Part shown: piece by piece, positions 1 through 7,734 of the stretch
Layout of the letters: every line of letters starts with the position of its first letter
Position numbering within the stretch: the first letter of the stretch is position 1
Origin: JANYLN01 sp041687575
GTDB lineage: Bacteria > Planctomycetota > Phycisphaerae > UBA1845 > JANYLN01
Length of the DNA stretch: 19,234 bases
Assembly (NCBI GenBank): GCA_041687575.1
Contig: JAWLBS010000059.1
Span: 1-19,234 of the forward strand
Direction: 5' to 3'
Translations under genes and position numbers: made by a program
The notes under the pieces: generated by a model
Seen by the model: the letters and a program-made list of their open reading frames with translations, nothing else
What the model was told of the DNA's origin: nothing
Database searches by the model: none

Positions 1-372
1 GAGGCACGTATTGTCGGCGGCCTGCTGGGCCACTGGGCGGTCTGGACCCGCCGGGCGGTTGAACTGGTCGACAAGACCCGCCGCCTGCGCGACTCCGGCG
101 AGCCGGTCCCGCCGGCGATGCTTACCCTCGCCGCCCAGATCACCGATGCCAACGCCGCCGTCTTCGACGTCGCCCACGACTTCGCCGGCTGCATCCCCGG
201 CATTCACGAGGTCCTCCTCCGCCAGGGCCTTCTCGAAGGCACCTGGTGCCTGAATCCCGACGAAACCCTCTCCCCCGGCCAGGCCGATCACCTCGACCAC
301 ATCTGCCGCGCCTACCCCCACCTCACCGATGACGACTTCGTCGCCGCCCATCGGGACGAGTGGTTGCGGTGA
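1..372 (+). CDS. Dihydrodipicolinate synthase family protein (3' end only)
   Basis: This open frame is in register from base 1 and ends at TGA 370-372, giving the last 123 residues of a protein whose start lies left of the window. The tail is what I recall from the DapA/N-acetylneuraminate-lyase superfamily (TIM-barrel aldolases that use a Schiff-base lysine). It has a helix rich in Asp/Asn/Ala, the segment FAGCIPGIHEVL, then GLLEGTWCL, a proline-containing SPGQ turn, and a terminal AYPHLTDDDFV segment. The catalytic lysine and tyrosine lie upstream and cannot be checked. DapA relatives ending this way are usually annotated only at family level, so the substrate is unknown and this need not be the lysine-pathway enzyme. 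The next gene is convergent, so nothing in the window is co-transcribed with it. Confidence 0.75.
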   Translation, partial: EARIVGGLLGHWAVWTRRAVELVDKTRRLRDSGEPVPPAMLTLAAQITDANAAVFDVAHDFAGCIPGIHEVLLRQGLLEGTWCLNPDETLSPGQADHLDHICRAYPHLTDDDFVAAHRDEWLR

Positions 373-608
373 AGAACAAGAAGTGCTGCGAACGATAACT
401 GCCAAACGACGTCGGCGCCCGCCGCTCAGTTCTGCCCGTGCACTTCCTCGAAGGCCCCGATCAACGGCGGCAAAAACGTCCCCGCCTGGAAGGCGTCAGC
501 AACCCCGCGGGGGGCTTCACACTTGTGGCAGGCGCATCCCGGCCCCGGTAGCAGCATCCAGGACAGAGCATTGCTGCGCCGGCCACGATCCGTCCACGGC
601 ACCGACAG

Positions 609-645
609 CCTTTGGACTGCGGCGCCGATAGACGCCGCTTTGCAT
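609..645. repeat. Dispersed hairpin repeat, copy 1
   Basis: The core is GCGGCG, an 8-base loop, then CGCCGC. It is flanked by CCTTTG on the left and TTTG on the right, so the arms also partly complement beyond the core. A near-identical element follows at 692-727. I recall elements of this shape (CTTTG, GCGGCG hairpin, CGCCGCTTT) in many intergenic copies in Planctomycetes and Verrucomicrobia. A genome-wide count would be needed to confirm that here. Confidence 0.55.
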
Positions 646-691
646 TCCGCACGGGCTACAAAGGCATGCAACGTCAACAACCGGCGCCGGC

Positions 692-727
692 CCTTTGAGA
701 TGCGGCGACGAAGACGCCGCTTTCAAT
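692..727. repeat. Dispersed hairpin repeat, copy 2
   Basis: This is a direct copy of the 609-645 element with the same CCTTTG lead, GCGGCG/CGCCGC stem and TTT tail. The loop is one base shorter and a few flanking positions are substituted. The arms are conserved while the loop differs, which fits selection for, or spread of, the hairpin itself. It lies about 70 bp from the stop codon of the convergent downstream gene and could form in that gene's 3' untranslated RNA. Confidence 0.55.
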
Positions 728-797
728 CAATGCCTCCATCAGCCCCAACGCTCCTGACTCGCTGGAGCTATCCGATGCCAATGCAGAAGACGGAATG

Positions 798-2678
798 CTA
801 CAAACCGGACTCCACGTCATGAATCAGCTTCCGCGCCGCCTCCGGATCCGACGGAACCAGCACCGCACGCAAGAACGAAGCATCACCTTCTCCCGCTTCC
901 GGCACCACCAACCCCTCCGCCTGCTCCGGCCACACCTCGCCATCGACCGTCAGATCCACCGTAATCGCCGCCCGACAACCCGCCCAATCCGCCGGCACCG
1001 CCAGCCGGAACACCACGCTCTCGCTCTGCCCCGGCCCGACGACCATCCCGTCCTGCATCGCCGCCGCGGCAAATCCCGCCGGCAGGTTCAGTGCCGCCCG
1101 GATCCGCACCGGCCGCTCGAACGGCGAATCGACCACCACCCGCACCTCGCGGACCTCCCCCGGTCTTACATGAACATGAAACGGGTCCACCCGGCACCAC
1201 CAGCAGTCCACCCCCAGCCGGTCGTGCCCCGCCAGCGCCCGCACCGCCGCCGCCACTCCGTCCGCCCAGTCGCGATAGCCTTGCAGGTCAGCCGGGCTCA
1301 CGTCGAACGCCTCGTTGTGCGCCGGGGCGATCCGCGTCACCCCCATCTCGATCAGCCGCCGCGCCGAATAGTCGTGACTCAGACCGGGCAGATACCGGTT
1401 CCGGCTGATGATCGGCCCGGTCACCGGCCGATCGCTCGTGGCCGGCCGCCACAGGTTGTCGCCCGTGAAAGCAATCCGCTGCCCGTCCACGTCCACGATC
1501 AGCCCGGCGTGCCAGTACGTCTGGCCCGGCAGGAAGACGTACCGCATCGGGATCCCATGAAACGCGAACGGCTCGTCGTCGAAGACCCGGTCCAGCCGCA
1601 TCGCGTCCGGCATCAGGCACGGGTATCGGAACCGCTCCGGCCGGGTAAGAATCTCCGCCAGGACCCGGTGCGACCAGAGCTTTGCACGGGGCGTCTCGTG
1701 CATGTTCCCGGTAAAGCCGTGCGCCGCCTCGGTCGCCCGCCAGCAGTGGTCGTCATGGTAGTGGCTGAAGGCGATCGCCTCGATCCGATCGACCTTCGCC
1801 TGCCGGCAGAACGACTCCAGCCGCTCCCGCATCGGCTCAGGGTACCCCACGTCGAACAGCAGCGCCGCCCCGTCATCCGCGACAATACCGTAGCACGTCT
1901 GGCCAATGAACCATACGTGCGGCGACAACTGGCATAGATCCTGCCGCTCGCGCGGAATCCGGTTCGGCTCGACCTGCTCGCAGAACCGCCCCAGGTTCCG
2001 CCGCAGCGCGTCGATCTCGCCCGCCACGTCCGCCAGCGGCTGGGTGTGCGCCGGACACAACAGGTCCGGCCCCGTCGCCGCCAGCAGATCCAGATCCTCC
2101 AATAGCGCCCGGTGCCCTGCGTTGAAGTCCATATAATTCCAGTGGAAGTCGCACCAGTTGTGCACCGTGCCGCCGCCCGCCATCGCCGCGCCGACAAAGG
2201 CCAGCCGCCGCCTGCCGTGCTCGACCACGTAGCCGGTGTGATGCCGCGTGTGCCCGCGCAGCGGCACCGCCCTGACCCGCCACGGCCCCAAGGCCCGCTC
2301 GTCTCCCGGCGCCATCGCCCCCGCCACCGGCACCGACTCGCGCAAGGCCGAAAACTTGCTGTCGCAGTCGTACAGGATGTACGTCCGCGCCGACTGCCAC
2401 CACGCCGCCGCCCCCGCCACCAGATCGACCTCGCCAGCCGGCACGTACAGATCCGCCCCGCCGGCGCCCAATTCCCCCGCCCCCGCCAGCACGTCCCGGT
2501 GGTGGTGCGTCGCCAGCACCCAGTCTGCGCGCTCCACACCGATCTCCGCCAGCGCCGCCGACCAGTCCGCCCGCGGCGGGTCGACCACCAGGCACTTGCC
2601 CTCGCCGACCAGTGCGTAGCCCCCGACCCGGCCTCTCAACCGGTACAGCCCTTGTTCGATCTGCGTCCAGTTCTGCAT
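798..2678 (-). CDS. Tandem metallo-beta-lactamase-fold hydrolase (two MBL domains)
   Basis: The 626-residue product starts at ATG 2678. The open frame continues upstream to 2951, but that extension runs through intergenic repeats and is rejected. A GAGAGGAGAG purine run lies about 14 bases before the ATG. Residues about 8-215 form a first MBL domain: HxHxD at 58-62, GHT at 142-144 and PAH at 209-211. The second metal-site His is Val63, and the usual GD turn reads VGAAM, so two ligands are missing. Residues about 250-460 form a second MBL domain with a full HxHxDH (306-311), TGD (405-407) and PAH (452-454), but PGQT replaces GHT (Gln386). The last 150 or so residues look like a beta-rich Ig-like domain. 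No signal peptide is visible, so the protein is probably cytoplasmic. It is presumably a hydrolase of unknown substrate. The MBL fold is near certain; the function is not. Confidence 0.85.
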   Translation of the reverse strand: MQNWTQIEQGLYRLRGRVGGYALVGEGKCLVVDPPRADWSAALAEIGVERADWVLATHHHRDVLAGAGELGAGGADLYVPAGEVDLVAGAAAWWQSARTYILYDCDSKFSALRESVPVAGAMAPGDERALGPWRVRAVPLRGHTRHHTGYVVEHGRRRLAFVGAAMAGGGTVHNWCDFHWNYMDFNAGHRALLEDLDLLAATGPDLLCPAHTQPLADVAGEIDALRRNLGRFCEQVEPNRIPRERQDLCQLSPHVWFIGQTCYGIVADDGAALLFDVGYPEPMRERLESFCRQAKVDRIEAIAFSHYHDDHCWRATEAAHGFTGNMHETPRAKLWSHRVLAEILTRPERFRYPCLMPDAMRLDRVFDDEPFAFHGIPMRYVFLPGQTYWHAGLIVDVDGQRIAFTGDNLWRPATSDRPVTGPIISRNRYLPGLSHDYSARRLIEMGVTRIAPAHNEAFDVSPADLQGYRDWADGVAAAVRALAGHDRLGVDCWWCRVDPFHVHVRPGEVREVRVVVDSPFERPVRIRAALNLPAGFAAAAMQDGMVVGPGQSESVVFRLAVPADWAGCRAAITVDLTVDGEVWPEQAEGLVVPEAGEGDASFLRAVLVPSDPEAARKLIHDVESGL

Positions 2679-2735
2679 GGCAGTAATTATCTCTCCTCTC
2701 ACACAGATGCCCTGTGTCGCCGTCCCGCCGAAACG

Positions 2736-2758
2736 AGCCGCGACCATAAGGGAGCGGT
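2736..2758. repeat. Dispersed repeat (AGCCGCGACCATAAGGGAGC type)
   Basis: The core AGCCGCGACCATAAGGGAGC followed by GGT matches a short repeat I recall in many planctomycete and verrucomicrobial intergenic regions. Conceptual translations of it read SRDxxGAV on one strand and LPYGRGS on the other. Only one copy is visible in this window, so the dispersed nature rests on recall and needs a genome search. It lies in the 5' leader region of the MBL gene. Confidence 0.4.
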
Positions 2759-2787
2759 AAATCCTCGCATGTGCGTCGCCCCCGCAC

Positions 2788-2825
2788 CTCGCGGGCAAGG
2801 AGCCCGAAGCATAAGCGAGGGAGTT
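2788..2825. repeat. Dispersed inverted-repeat element (CCTCGC...GCGAGG)
   Basis: The left end CCTCGCGGGCAAGGAGCCCG and the right end AAGCGAGGGAG contain the complementary arms CCTCGC and GCGAGG around a GGGC/GCCC core. I recall this form (GAGCCCGAAGC then AAGCGAGGG) as a recurrent planctomycete intergenic repeat. It lies about 30 bp from the other repeat at 2736-2758, so this divergent gap is a repeat cluster. Confidence 0.4.
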
Positions 2826-2850
2826 GTTCGCCCGCCACACCCGCACAACA

Positions 2851-2879
2851 TTGTCATCGCCGATCAAGCAATGTACAAG
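2851..2879 (+). promoter_or_regulatory. Candidate sigma70-type promoter for pncB
   Basis: A -35 box TTGTCA (2851-2856, 5 of 6 to consensus) is followed by a 17-bp spacer and a -10 box TACAAG (2874-2879, 4 of 6). Transcription would start near 2886, leaving a leader of about 64 bases before the pncB ATG. This is the best-spaced match in the gap. It comes from inspection only. Confidence 0.4.
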
Positions 2880-2949
2880 GAAGACAACCGGGCCGATGCC
2901 AACCGCCGTCAGCACACGCGCATCGCTCCAGCAAAAAAGGATATCGCTC

Positions 2950-4311
2950 ATGCGCCAACCCGACAGCCTGCTGCCCGCGGATCAGGACCTGCCGCTGATG
3001 ACCGACCTGTACGAGCTCACCATGGCGGCGGGCTACTTCCTGGCCGGCAAACACGAGACCGTCGCCTTCGAGGCCTTCGTCCGCACGCTGCCGCCCAACC
3101 GCGGCTTCCTGCTCGCCGCCGGCCTCGAGCAGGCACTGCACTACGTCCTGGCCCTGCGGTTCGACGGTTCGGCGATCGACTATCTCAGGTCGCTACCCCA
3201 GTTCGCCCCGCTGCCCACCGCCTTCTTCGACTACCTGCGGGACTTCCGCTTTGCCGGCGACCTCTGGGCAGTCCCCGAGGGCACGCCCGTGCTGGCCGGC
3301 GAGCCGCTCATCCGCGTCGAGGGCGACCTGATCCAGGCCCAGATCCTCGAGACCTGCCTGCTGACCTGCCTGAACATCCAGACGCTGGTGGCGACCAAGG
3401 CCGCCCGCGTCAACATCGCCGCCCGGGGCCGGCCCGTCGTCGATTTCGGCGCCCGCCGGGCGCACGGGCCCCAGGCGGGACTGCTGGCGGCGCGAGGGGC
3501 GATCATCGGCGGCTGCACCGGCACCAGCAACGTCCACGCCGCCCGCCGGCTCAGCGTGCCCCCGGTCGGCACGATGGCCCACTCGTGGATCATGGCCTTC
3601 GCCACCGAGCGGGAGGCCTTCGCCCGCTTCGACGAGGCCTTCCCGGGCCACACCGTCTGCCTGATCGACACCTACGACACCGTCGGCGGCGCCGCCATCG
3701 CCGCCGCGACGCTGGGTGCCAGGCTCCGCGGCGTCCGCCTCGACAGCGGCAACCTGCTGACCCTCTCGAAGCAGGTCCGGCGGGTCCTCGACGAAAACGG
3801 CTGCCCCCACGCCACGATCGTCGCCTCCAGCGACCTCAACGAGTGGGCCATCCGCGACCTGCTCGCCGCCGGCGCCCCGATCGACTCGTTCGGCGTCGGC
3901 ACCGACATGGTCACCAGCAAGGACGCCCCCGCCCTCTCGCTCGTCTATAAACTCGTCGCCACACAGGACCCACAGGGCCCTTGGCGCGCCGTCGTCAAAC
4001 GATCCGAGGACAAGGCCACCCTCGGCGAGCGGAAACAGGTCTGGCGCCAGTACGACGCCGCCGGCCGCGCAACCGGCGACCGCATCGGGTTGATTGATGA
4101 GACCCAACCCGGCGAGCCGCTGCTGCGTCAGTACGTCGCCGCCGGCCGACTCGTCCGCGACCTGCCCGCCGTCGCCGAGATCGCCGCTGCCGCCCGCGCC
4201 GGCATCGAATCCCTGCCCCCCGGCGCCCGCGAGCTCCGCGGCAGCTACGCCTACCCCGTCCAGACCACCCCCGCCCTCCGCGCCGCTCAGCCAGACACGG
4301 AAGGCGGATAA
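2950..4311 (+). CDS. pncB: Nicotinate phosphoribosyltransferase
   Basis: The 453-residue product makes nicotinate mononucleotide from nicotinate and PRPP with ATP coupling, the entry step of the Preiss-Handler NAD salvage pathway, in the cytosol. The start is set by AAGGA eight bases before the ATG; an in-frame ATG at 2824 lies upstream of the candidate promoter and is rejected. Family landmarks appear in order: LMTDLYELTMA (16-26), RGFLLAAGLE (51-60), DFGARRAHG (165-173), GGCTGTSN (187-194), GTMAHSW with the His expected to be phosphorylated (H211), IDTYDT (239-244), GVRLDSGN (261-268), SSDLNE (293-298) and FGVGTD (314-319). Length is normal and no key motif is missing. It stands alone: the MBL gene is divergent and the secretin gene convergent, with a terminator between. 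The function is confident. Confidence 0.96.
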   Translation: MRQPDSLLPADQDLPLMTDLYELTMAAGYFLAGKHETVAFEAFVRTLPPNRGFLLAAGLEQALHYVLALRFDGSAIDYLRSLPQFAPLPTAFFDYLRDFRFAGDLWAVPEGTPVLAGEPLIRVEGDLIQAQILETCLLTCLNIQTLVATKAARVNIAARGRPVVDFGARRAHGPQAGLLAARGAIIGGCTGTSNVHAARRLSVPPVGTMAHSWIMAFATEREAFARFDEAFPGHTVCLIDTYDTVGGAAIAAATLGARLRGVRLDSGNLLTLSKQVRRVLDENGCPHATIVASSDLNEWAIRDLLAAGAPIDSFGVGTDMVTSKDAPALSLVYKLVATQDPQGPWRAVVKRSEDKATLGERKQVWRQYDAAGRATGDRIGLIDETQPGEPLLRQYVAAGRLVRDLPAVAEIAAAARAGIESLPPGARELRGSYAYPVQTTPALRAAQPDTEGG

Positions 4312-4347
4312 GCGGACGCTCTTCTCTCGGAAAAGGCCCCCGAAGCT

Positions 4348-4445
4348 GTCATTCCGAGCGCAGCGAAGAATCTCTATTGGACAGCGTACCCATGGTGTAG
4401 CACCTTACGCGGTGGAAATCCTTCACTCCGTTCAGGATCACAACG
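4348..4445. repeat. Dispersed palindromic repeat (GTCATTCCGAGCGCAGCGAA type)
   Basis: The left arm (4348-4374) begins GTCATTCCGAGCGCAGCGAA and continues GAATCTC. The right arm (4415-4445) is its imperfect reverse complement, reading GAAATCCTTCACTCCGTTCA then GGATCACAA. About 40 bp separate the arms. This is the common MITE-like or REP-like element found in many phyla near gene ends. The arms have diverged, and the right arm carries several substitutions, so it is probably an old insertion. It lies between the convergent pncB and secretin genes. Confidence 0.6.
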
Positions 4446-4486
4446 TACTGGGCTTGGACTGAATATCCCGGCGCCCACAAACGCAA

Positions 4487-4520
4487 GCGGGGCCGGGCGT
4501 CCTCGGACGCCCGGCCCCGC
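4487..4520 (-). terminator. Strong intrinsic terminator of the secretin gene
   Basis: A perfect 16-bp GC-rich stem runs from 4487-4502 to 4505-4520, closed by a two-base TC gap. It starts 28 bp past the secretin stop codon. On the minus strand the stem is followed by TTGCGTTTGTGG, a modest U-rich tail. On the plus strand it is followed by ATTGATCTTC, so it may also stop pncB readthrough. Confidence 0.8.
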
Positions 4521-4547
4521 ATTGATCTTCAGGTATGAATGCCCGCC

Positions 4548-7500
4548 TCAGTACTCGACATCCCTCAGCGTCGGGAAGGCCTTCTCCTCTTCCTCAGGCT
4601 GGACCAGGATCTTCGGCGTCACCAGGATCAGCAGCGTCTGCTCGTCCTTGACCGAGGTCCGGTTGGTGAACAACCGGTTGAGGATCGGCACATGGCTGAG
4701 CATCGGCACGCCCGCCTCGATCTCGACCTGGCCGACAAGCTTCTGACCACCCATCAGCAGCGTCCCGCCATCGGGCACCGACACCTGCGTGATCACCTGG
4801 CTGACTTCGGTGATCGGCAGCTGCACCGTAAAAGTCGCCACGCCGCCACCGCCGCCGCCGATGCCGCCGCCGCCAGCCGCCACGCCCGCAACCGGCGTCG
4901 CGCTGACCAGATCGACCAGGCGTTGCGTGAACGGTTCCAGGGTCAGCAGCACATACTTCAAGTCGCTCGAAACGGCGCCCTGCACCCAAAGGGACGAACC
5001 GGTCGGGATCGTCGCGATCGTCGCCCCACCAGTCGCCACGTTCTGGGCGACGATCGGCGTGACGTTGGCGACGTACGCCGTCAACGTCGCCACCTCGACC
5101 CGCGCCTCCTGGGTGTTCCGCAAGACCACCCGCGGGGCCGTCAGGATCGTGCTGCGACGATCCGCCTCGGTCGCCCGGATCAGGAAGTCCAGCTGGATGT
5201 TGTCGAGGAAGCTGCCCCGGAAGACCATCGCCGGGTCGATACCCGCCCCAGCGAACGAACCGGGCACGTTGGTCGTCACGCCAGCGGCGTTGGCCAGGTT
5301 GATCGAGTTCTGCTGGATCGGCAACGGCGTGAACCGGCTGCCCTGCGGACCGTGCGACCCCGGCAACGGAACCCCGCCGGTAAAGCCGTAGGGCTGATCC
5401 GGAACGATCTGCCCCATCGGAGCACCCTGCGTCCACGGCGGTGTGTTGACCACGCCGGGAACCACGCCCGTCCGCGTAAACGTTCTCGGCATCAGCACCG
5501 GTGCGCCCGTGCCGGGGTCGACTACCGCCCCACCGCCGGAGAACACCCGATCGTAACCGGCCGTGCCCTGGTTCAGGATCACGTCGAGGTCCACGCCGAT
5601 TTCCCGCAGGAAGTTCCGGCTGACCGTCAGGAAGCGGGCCTCCACCGCAATCTGGATGCTCAGGATCTCGCGAAGCTGCGTGAGCAACTGGCGGATTTCC
5701 TCGTGGCCGTTGGGGGTCTGGCTGATGATCAGCACCCGGTCGTTCCAGACGGTCACGGCCGCCGCGCCGCCCGCATCGATCCAGCTCGTCGGCAGCACGG
5801 TGTCGATAATCAGCTCCTGGATTTCGTCGACCATGTCGGTGATGGACCGGGCCTCGGCCTCGCCACCGGTGGTGGTGCCACCGCCGCCGCCACCGAAGCC
5901 GCCGCCACCGCCACCGAAGCCGCCGCCACCGGCTGCGCCGCCGCCGCCTGCACCGCCGATGGCCCCGCCGCCGCCACCGCCGCCAAGCTGCAGGCCCTGC
6001 CCGCGCTCAACCACCAGGCGCGGCATGAGCAGGTCGCCGATGTCGTACACGCGAACGATCAGGTTGGTGCTGAGCTCCTCACGCGTCGAGATCGTCAACA
6101 CGCCGCCTTCTATCACCCACTCGATCTGGGTGATCCCCGCCAGGTTGGCGCTGACTTGCCGCAACAGCAGCTGCAGCACCGTCCGCCAGCTGACATTCGT
6201 CAGCCGCGGCAGAGCCACTTCCTGGTCGCCGATGATGCCGAACTGCTGCAAGGCATTCCAGTTGACCACGATGTTCAGGCCGGCGTCCCGGGCGATGCGG
6301 TCGATCGCGTCCCGGAAGGTCACGCCGGTTTCGAAACTGATCTCGGGCACCGTCTCGTCGAGCTGCCGACGGGCCGCGCGGGTCGCCTCATCCTCCATCC
6401 GCTGGAAGGCACCGTAACGCTCCTGCCGGCGGTTGATCTCCGGCCAGTTGTCCGGGTAGCGGACATAGACGTGCCACGGGATCATCGCCTCGTCCGCCTC
6501 GATCAGCGTCATCTGGCGCTCCCGCTGCATGTCCTGGAGAATTTCCTTCTCCCGACTGTGGAGCGCCATCTCTTCCCAGTCGGTCTTGAGCCACCGGGCC
6601 AGCTCATAGTTCGGAGCGATCGCCAGAACCTGCTTGAGCGTCTCGACCGCGTCCGCGAAGCGGCGCTCGCGGTAGAGCCGCTGGGCCTCTTCCATGAGCT
6701 CACTGATCTGACGCTGGCGGGTCTGCTCGGCTAGCTGCGTCCGCGCCAGCTCCTCCTGCGTCGCCCGCTGGTACATCTCGGCGACCCGTTGTTCGTTATA
6801 TATCCGCTCCTGGGCCGCGATGAACTCGTCGAGGCTCTCGGTGTCCGCAAGCAACGCCTGGTAGATCTCCGGCGACTCAGCGTACGGCCGCGCCGCGGCA
6901 ATCACCTGCCGCGCCTGCAGCAGCTTGCCGCGGGCCTGGTCGAATTCCTGGTTGTTCACGTCCTGCAGGATCTGCTGCTCGAGGTCGCGGTACTTGCGAA
7001 CCGCAAGGTCCCACTGCAGGCGGTTCGTCTGGCGAATCCGGCTGACGAGGGCCTCAGCGGGCAAAGCGAGCCGCGCCTCCTGCAACCGGCGCCGGGCCTC
7101 GACCGCCTCAGGGAAATTCGGCACCAGCTGCAGCGCCTGGTTCAGACGCGACTCGGCCGCCGCGTAGTCGCCGGACTGGATCAGCTCGCGCGCCTGGTCC
7201 ACCAGCAGCGCCGCCTCCCGCTGCGCCTGCATGTCGCGGGCGACCGGTTCGGTCGCCGGCTCCGGCTGCGGCGGGGCAGCCGGCACCTGGGCGGCATCCG
7301 CGGGCGGCTGCGCCGCCTCGGCCAGGTCCCGCTTCTGCTCGATCAGCTGCAGCGCCTGGGCGGCGCGCACCCGCTGCGTGGCCGTGACATACTCGTTGTC
7401 CCGGACGCCGGCAAACAGATCCTGGGCCCGATCGAGCTGACCAGCCTCCAGCGCCGCCTCCGCATCGGCCAGGTCCTGCTCCGCCTTGACCTGCAGCCGG

Positions 7501-7727
7501 GCCGCCTGCTGGACCCGCGAGAGGTACTCCGCCCGCAGCTCCCGCTGCTGGTCGGTCAACTCTGCCGGATCGATGCCCTGCAACAGGCTCTGGGCCTGGA
7601 CATAGTCCTGGGCCTCGTACAGATCGACCGCCTGCTGCAGGTCCTCGGCTGCAGCCCCGAAAACCCCGCTGCTGGCGATTGCCAGCACTGCCAGACACAC
7701 TCCGCCGAACAGATTACGCCACTTCAA
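4548..7727 (-). CDS. Secretin (PilQ/GspD-type outer-membrane pore) with N-terminal TPR-like region
   Basis: The 1059-residue product starts at TTG 7727, preceded by a perfect AGGAGG at a 7-base spacing. Residues 1-26 are a signal peptide. Alanine- and glutamine-rich helical repeats with TPR character follow (about 28-135, 170-220, 340-385). A secretin STN/N0-like domain lies at about 460-550 and a glycine-rich tract at 582-622. An N1/NolW-like segment spans about 630-695. The secretin barrel domain runs from about 695 to 1045, with the signature VPDGGTLLMGGQK (984-996), then VPMLSHVPILNRLF (1007-1020) and TLLILVTPKIL (1031-1041). Secretins form multimeric outer-membrane channels for type IV pili or type II secretion. 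Most PilQ proteins carry AMIN domains at the N-terminus; none is visible here. It is the last gene of the pilM-like cluster. Whether it serves pili or secretion cannot be settled from this window. Confidence 0.93.
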   Translation of the reverse strand: MKWRNLFGGVCLAVLAIASSGVFGAAAEDLQQAVDLYEAQDYVQAQSLLQGIDPAELTDQQRELRAEYLSRVQQAARLQVKAEQDLADAEAALEAGQLDRAQDLFAGVRDNEYVTATQRVRAAQALQLIEQKRDLAEAAQPPADAAQVPAAPPQPEPATEPVARDMQAQREAALLVDQARELIQSGDYAAAESRLNQALQLVPNFPEAVEARRRLQEARLALPAEALVSRIRQTNRLQWDLAVRKYRDLEQQILQDVNNQEFDQARGKLLQARQVIAAARPYAESPEIYQALLADTESLDEFIAAQERIYNEQRVAEMYQRATQEELARTQLAEQTRQRQISELMEEAQRLYRERRFADAVETLKQVLAIAPNYELARWLKTDWEEMALHSREKEILQDMQRERQMTLIEADEAMIPWHVYVRYPDNWPEINRRQERYGAFQRMEDEATRAARRQLDETVPEISFETGVTFRDAIDRIARDAGLNIVVNWNALQQFGIIGDQEVALPRLTNVSWRTVLQLLLRQVSANLAGITQIEWVIEGGVLTISTREELSTNLIVRVYDIGDLLMPRLVVERGQGLQLGGGGGGGAIGGAGGGGAAGGGGFGGGGGGFGGGGGGTTTGGEAEARSITDMVDEIQELIIDTVLPTSWIDAGGAAAVTVWNDRVLIISQTPNGHEEIRQLLTQLREILSIQIAVEARFLTVSRNFLREIGVDLDVILNQGTAGYDRVFSGGGAVVDPGTGAPVLMPRTFTRTGVVPGVVNTPPWTQGAPMGQIVPDQPYGFTGGVPLPGSHGPQGSRFTPLPIQQNSINLANAAGVTTNVPGSFAGAGIDPAMVFRGSFLDNIQLDFLIRATEADRRSTILTAPRVVLRNTQEARVEVATLTAYVANVTPIVAQNVATGGATIATIPTGSSLWVQGAVSSDLKYVLLTLEPFTQRLVDLVSATPVAGVAAGGGGIGGGGGGVATFTVQLPITEVSQVITQVSVPDGGTLLMGGQKLVGQVEIEAGVPMLSHVPILNRLFTNRTSVKDEQTLLILVTPKILVQPEEEEKAFPTLRDVEY
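5862..5984 (-). repeat. Polyglycine-coding tract inside the secretin gene
   Basis: Residues 582-622 of the secretin are almost entirely Gly with scattered Ala, Phe and a TTT run, encoded by GGC/GGT-rich triplets. The tract sits between the STN/N0-like domain and the next periplasmic domain, so it is a long flexible linker. A shorter glycine run occurs at residues 952-962 inside the barrel domain. Such GC-rich triplet runs are prone to slippage. Confidence 0.85.
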
Positions 7728-7734
7728 GGCAGTG

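Larger units (their letters stand above)
373..797. other. Gene-free stretch with two hairpin repeats
   Basis: These 425 bp lie between two convergent genes. No frame here has a convincing start, a ribosome binding site and protein-like composition. The right half carries two copies of a dispersed hairpin repeat, listed separately. The left half (about 373-600) shows no recognisable element. A minus-strand frame at 426-680 includes a CxCxxC-like Cys cluster, but it runs through one of the repeats and is not called. Confidence 0.5.

Noticed and set aside
426..680. Minus-strand frame with a CxCxxC cluster in the first intergenic stretch
   Set aside because: Its first third reads through a hairpin repeat, it lacks a ribosome binding site, and the remaining residues match no family I know. 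A decayed gene fragment is possible but not supported.
2679..2951. N-terminal extension of the MBL protein to residue 717
   Set aside because: The extra 91 codons translate two intergenic repeats and have no MBL-like sequence. The ATG at 2678 begins exactly where family-like sequence starts.
2112..3950. Long plus-strand open frame of 612 codons spanning the MBL and pncB genes
   Set aside because: It is antisense to the MBL gene and out of frame with pncB, is extremely Arg/Pro/His-rich, and crosses intergenic repeats. It is a by-product of high GC and biased third positions.
4539..6734. Plus-strand open frame of 731 codons antisense to the secretin
   Set aside because: The secretin frame has clear domains and a signal peptide. 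The antisense frame has Asp/Arg/His-rich composition with no recognisable motif.
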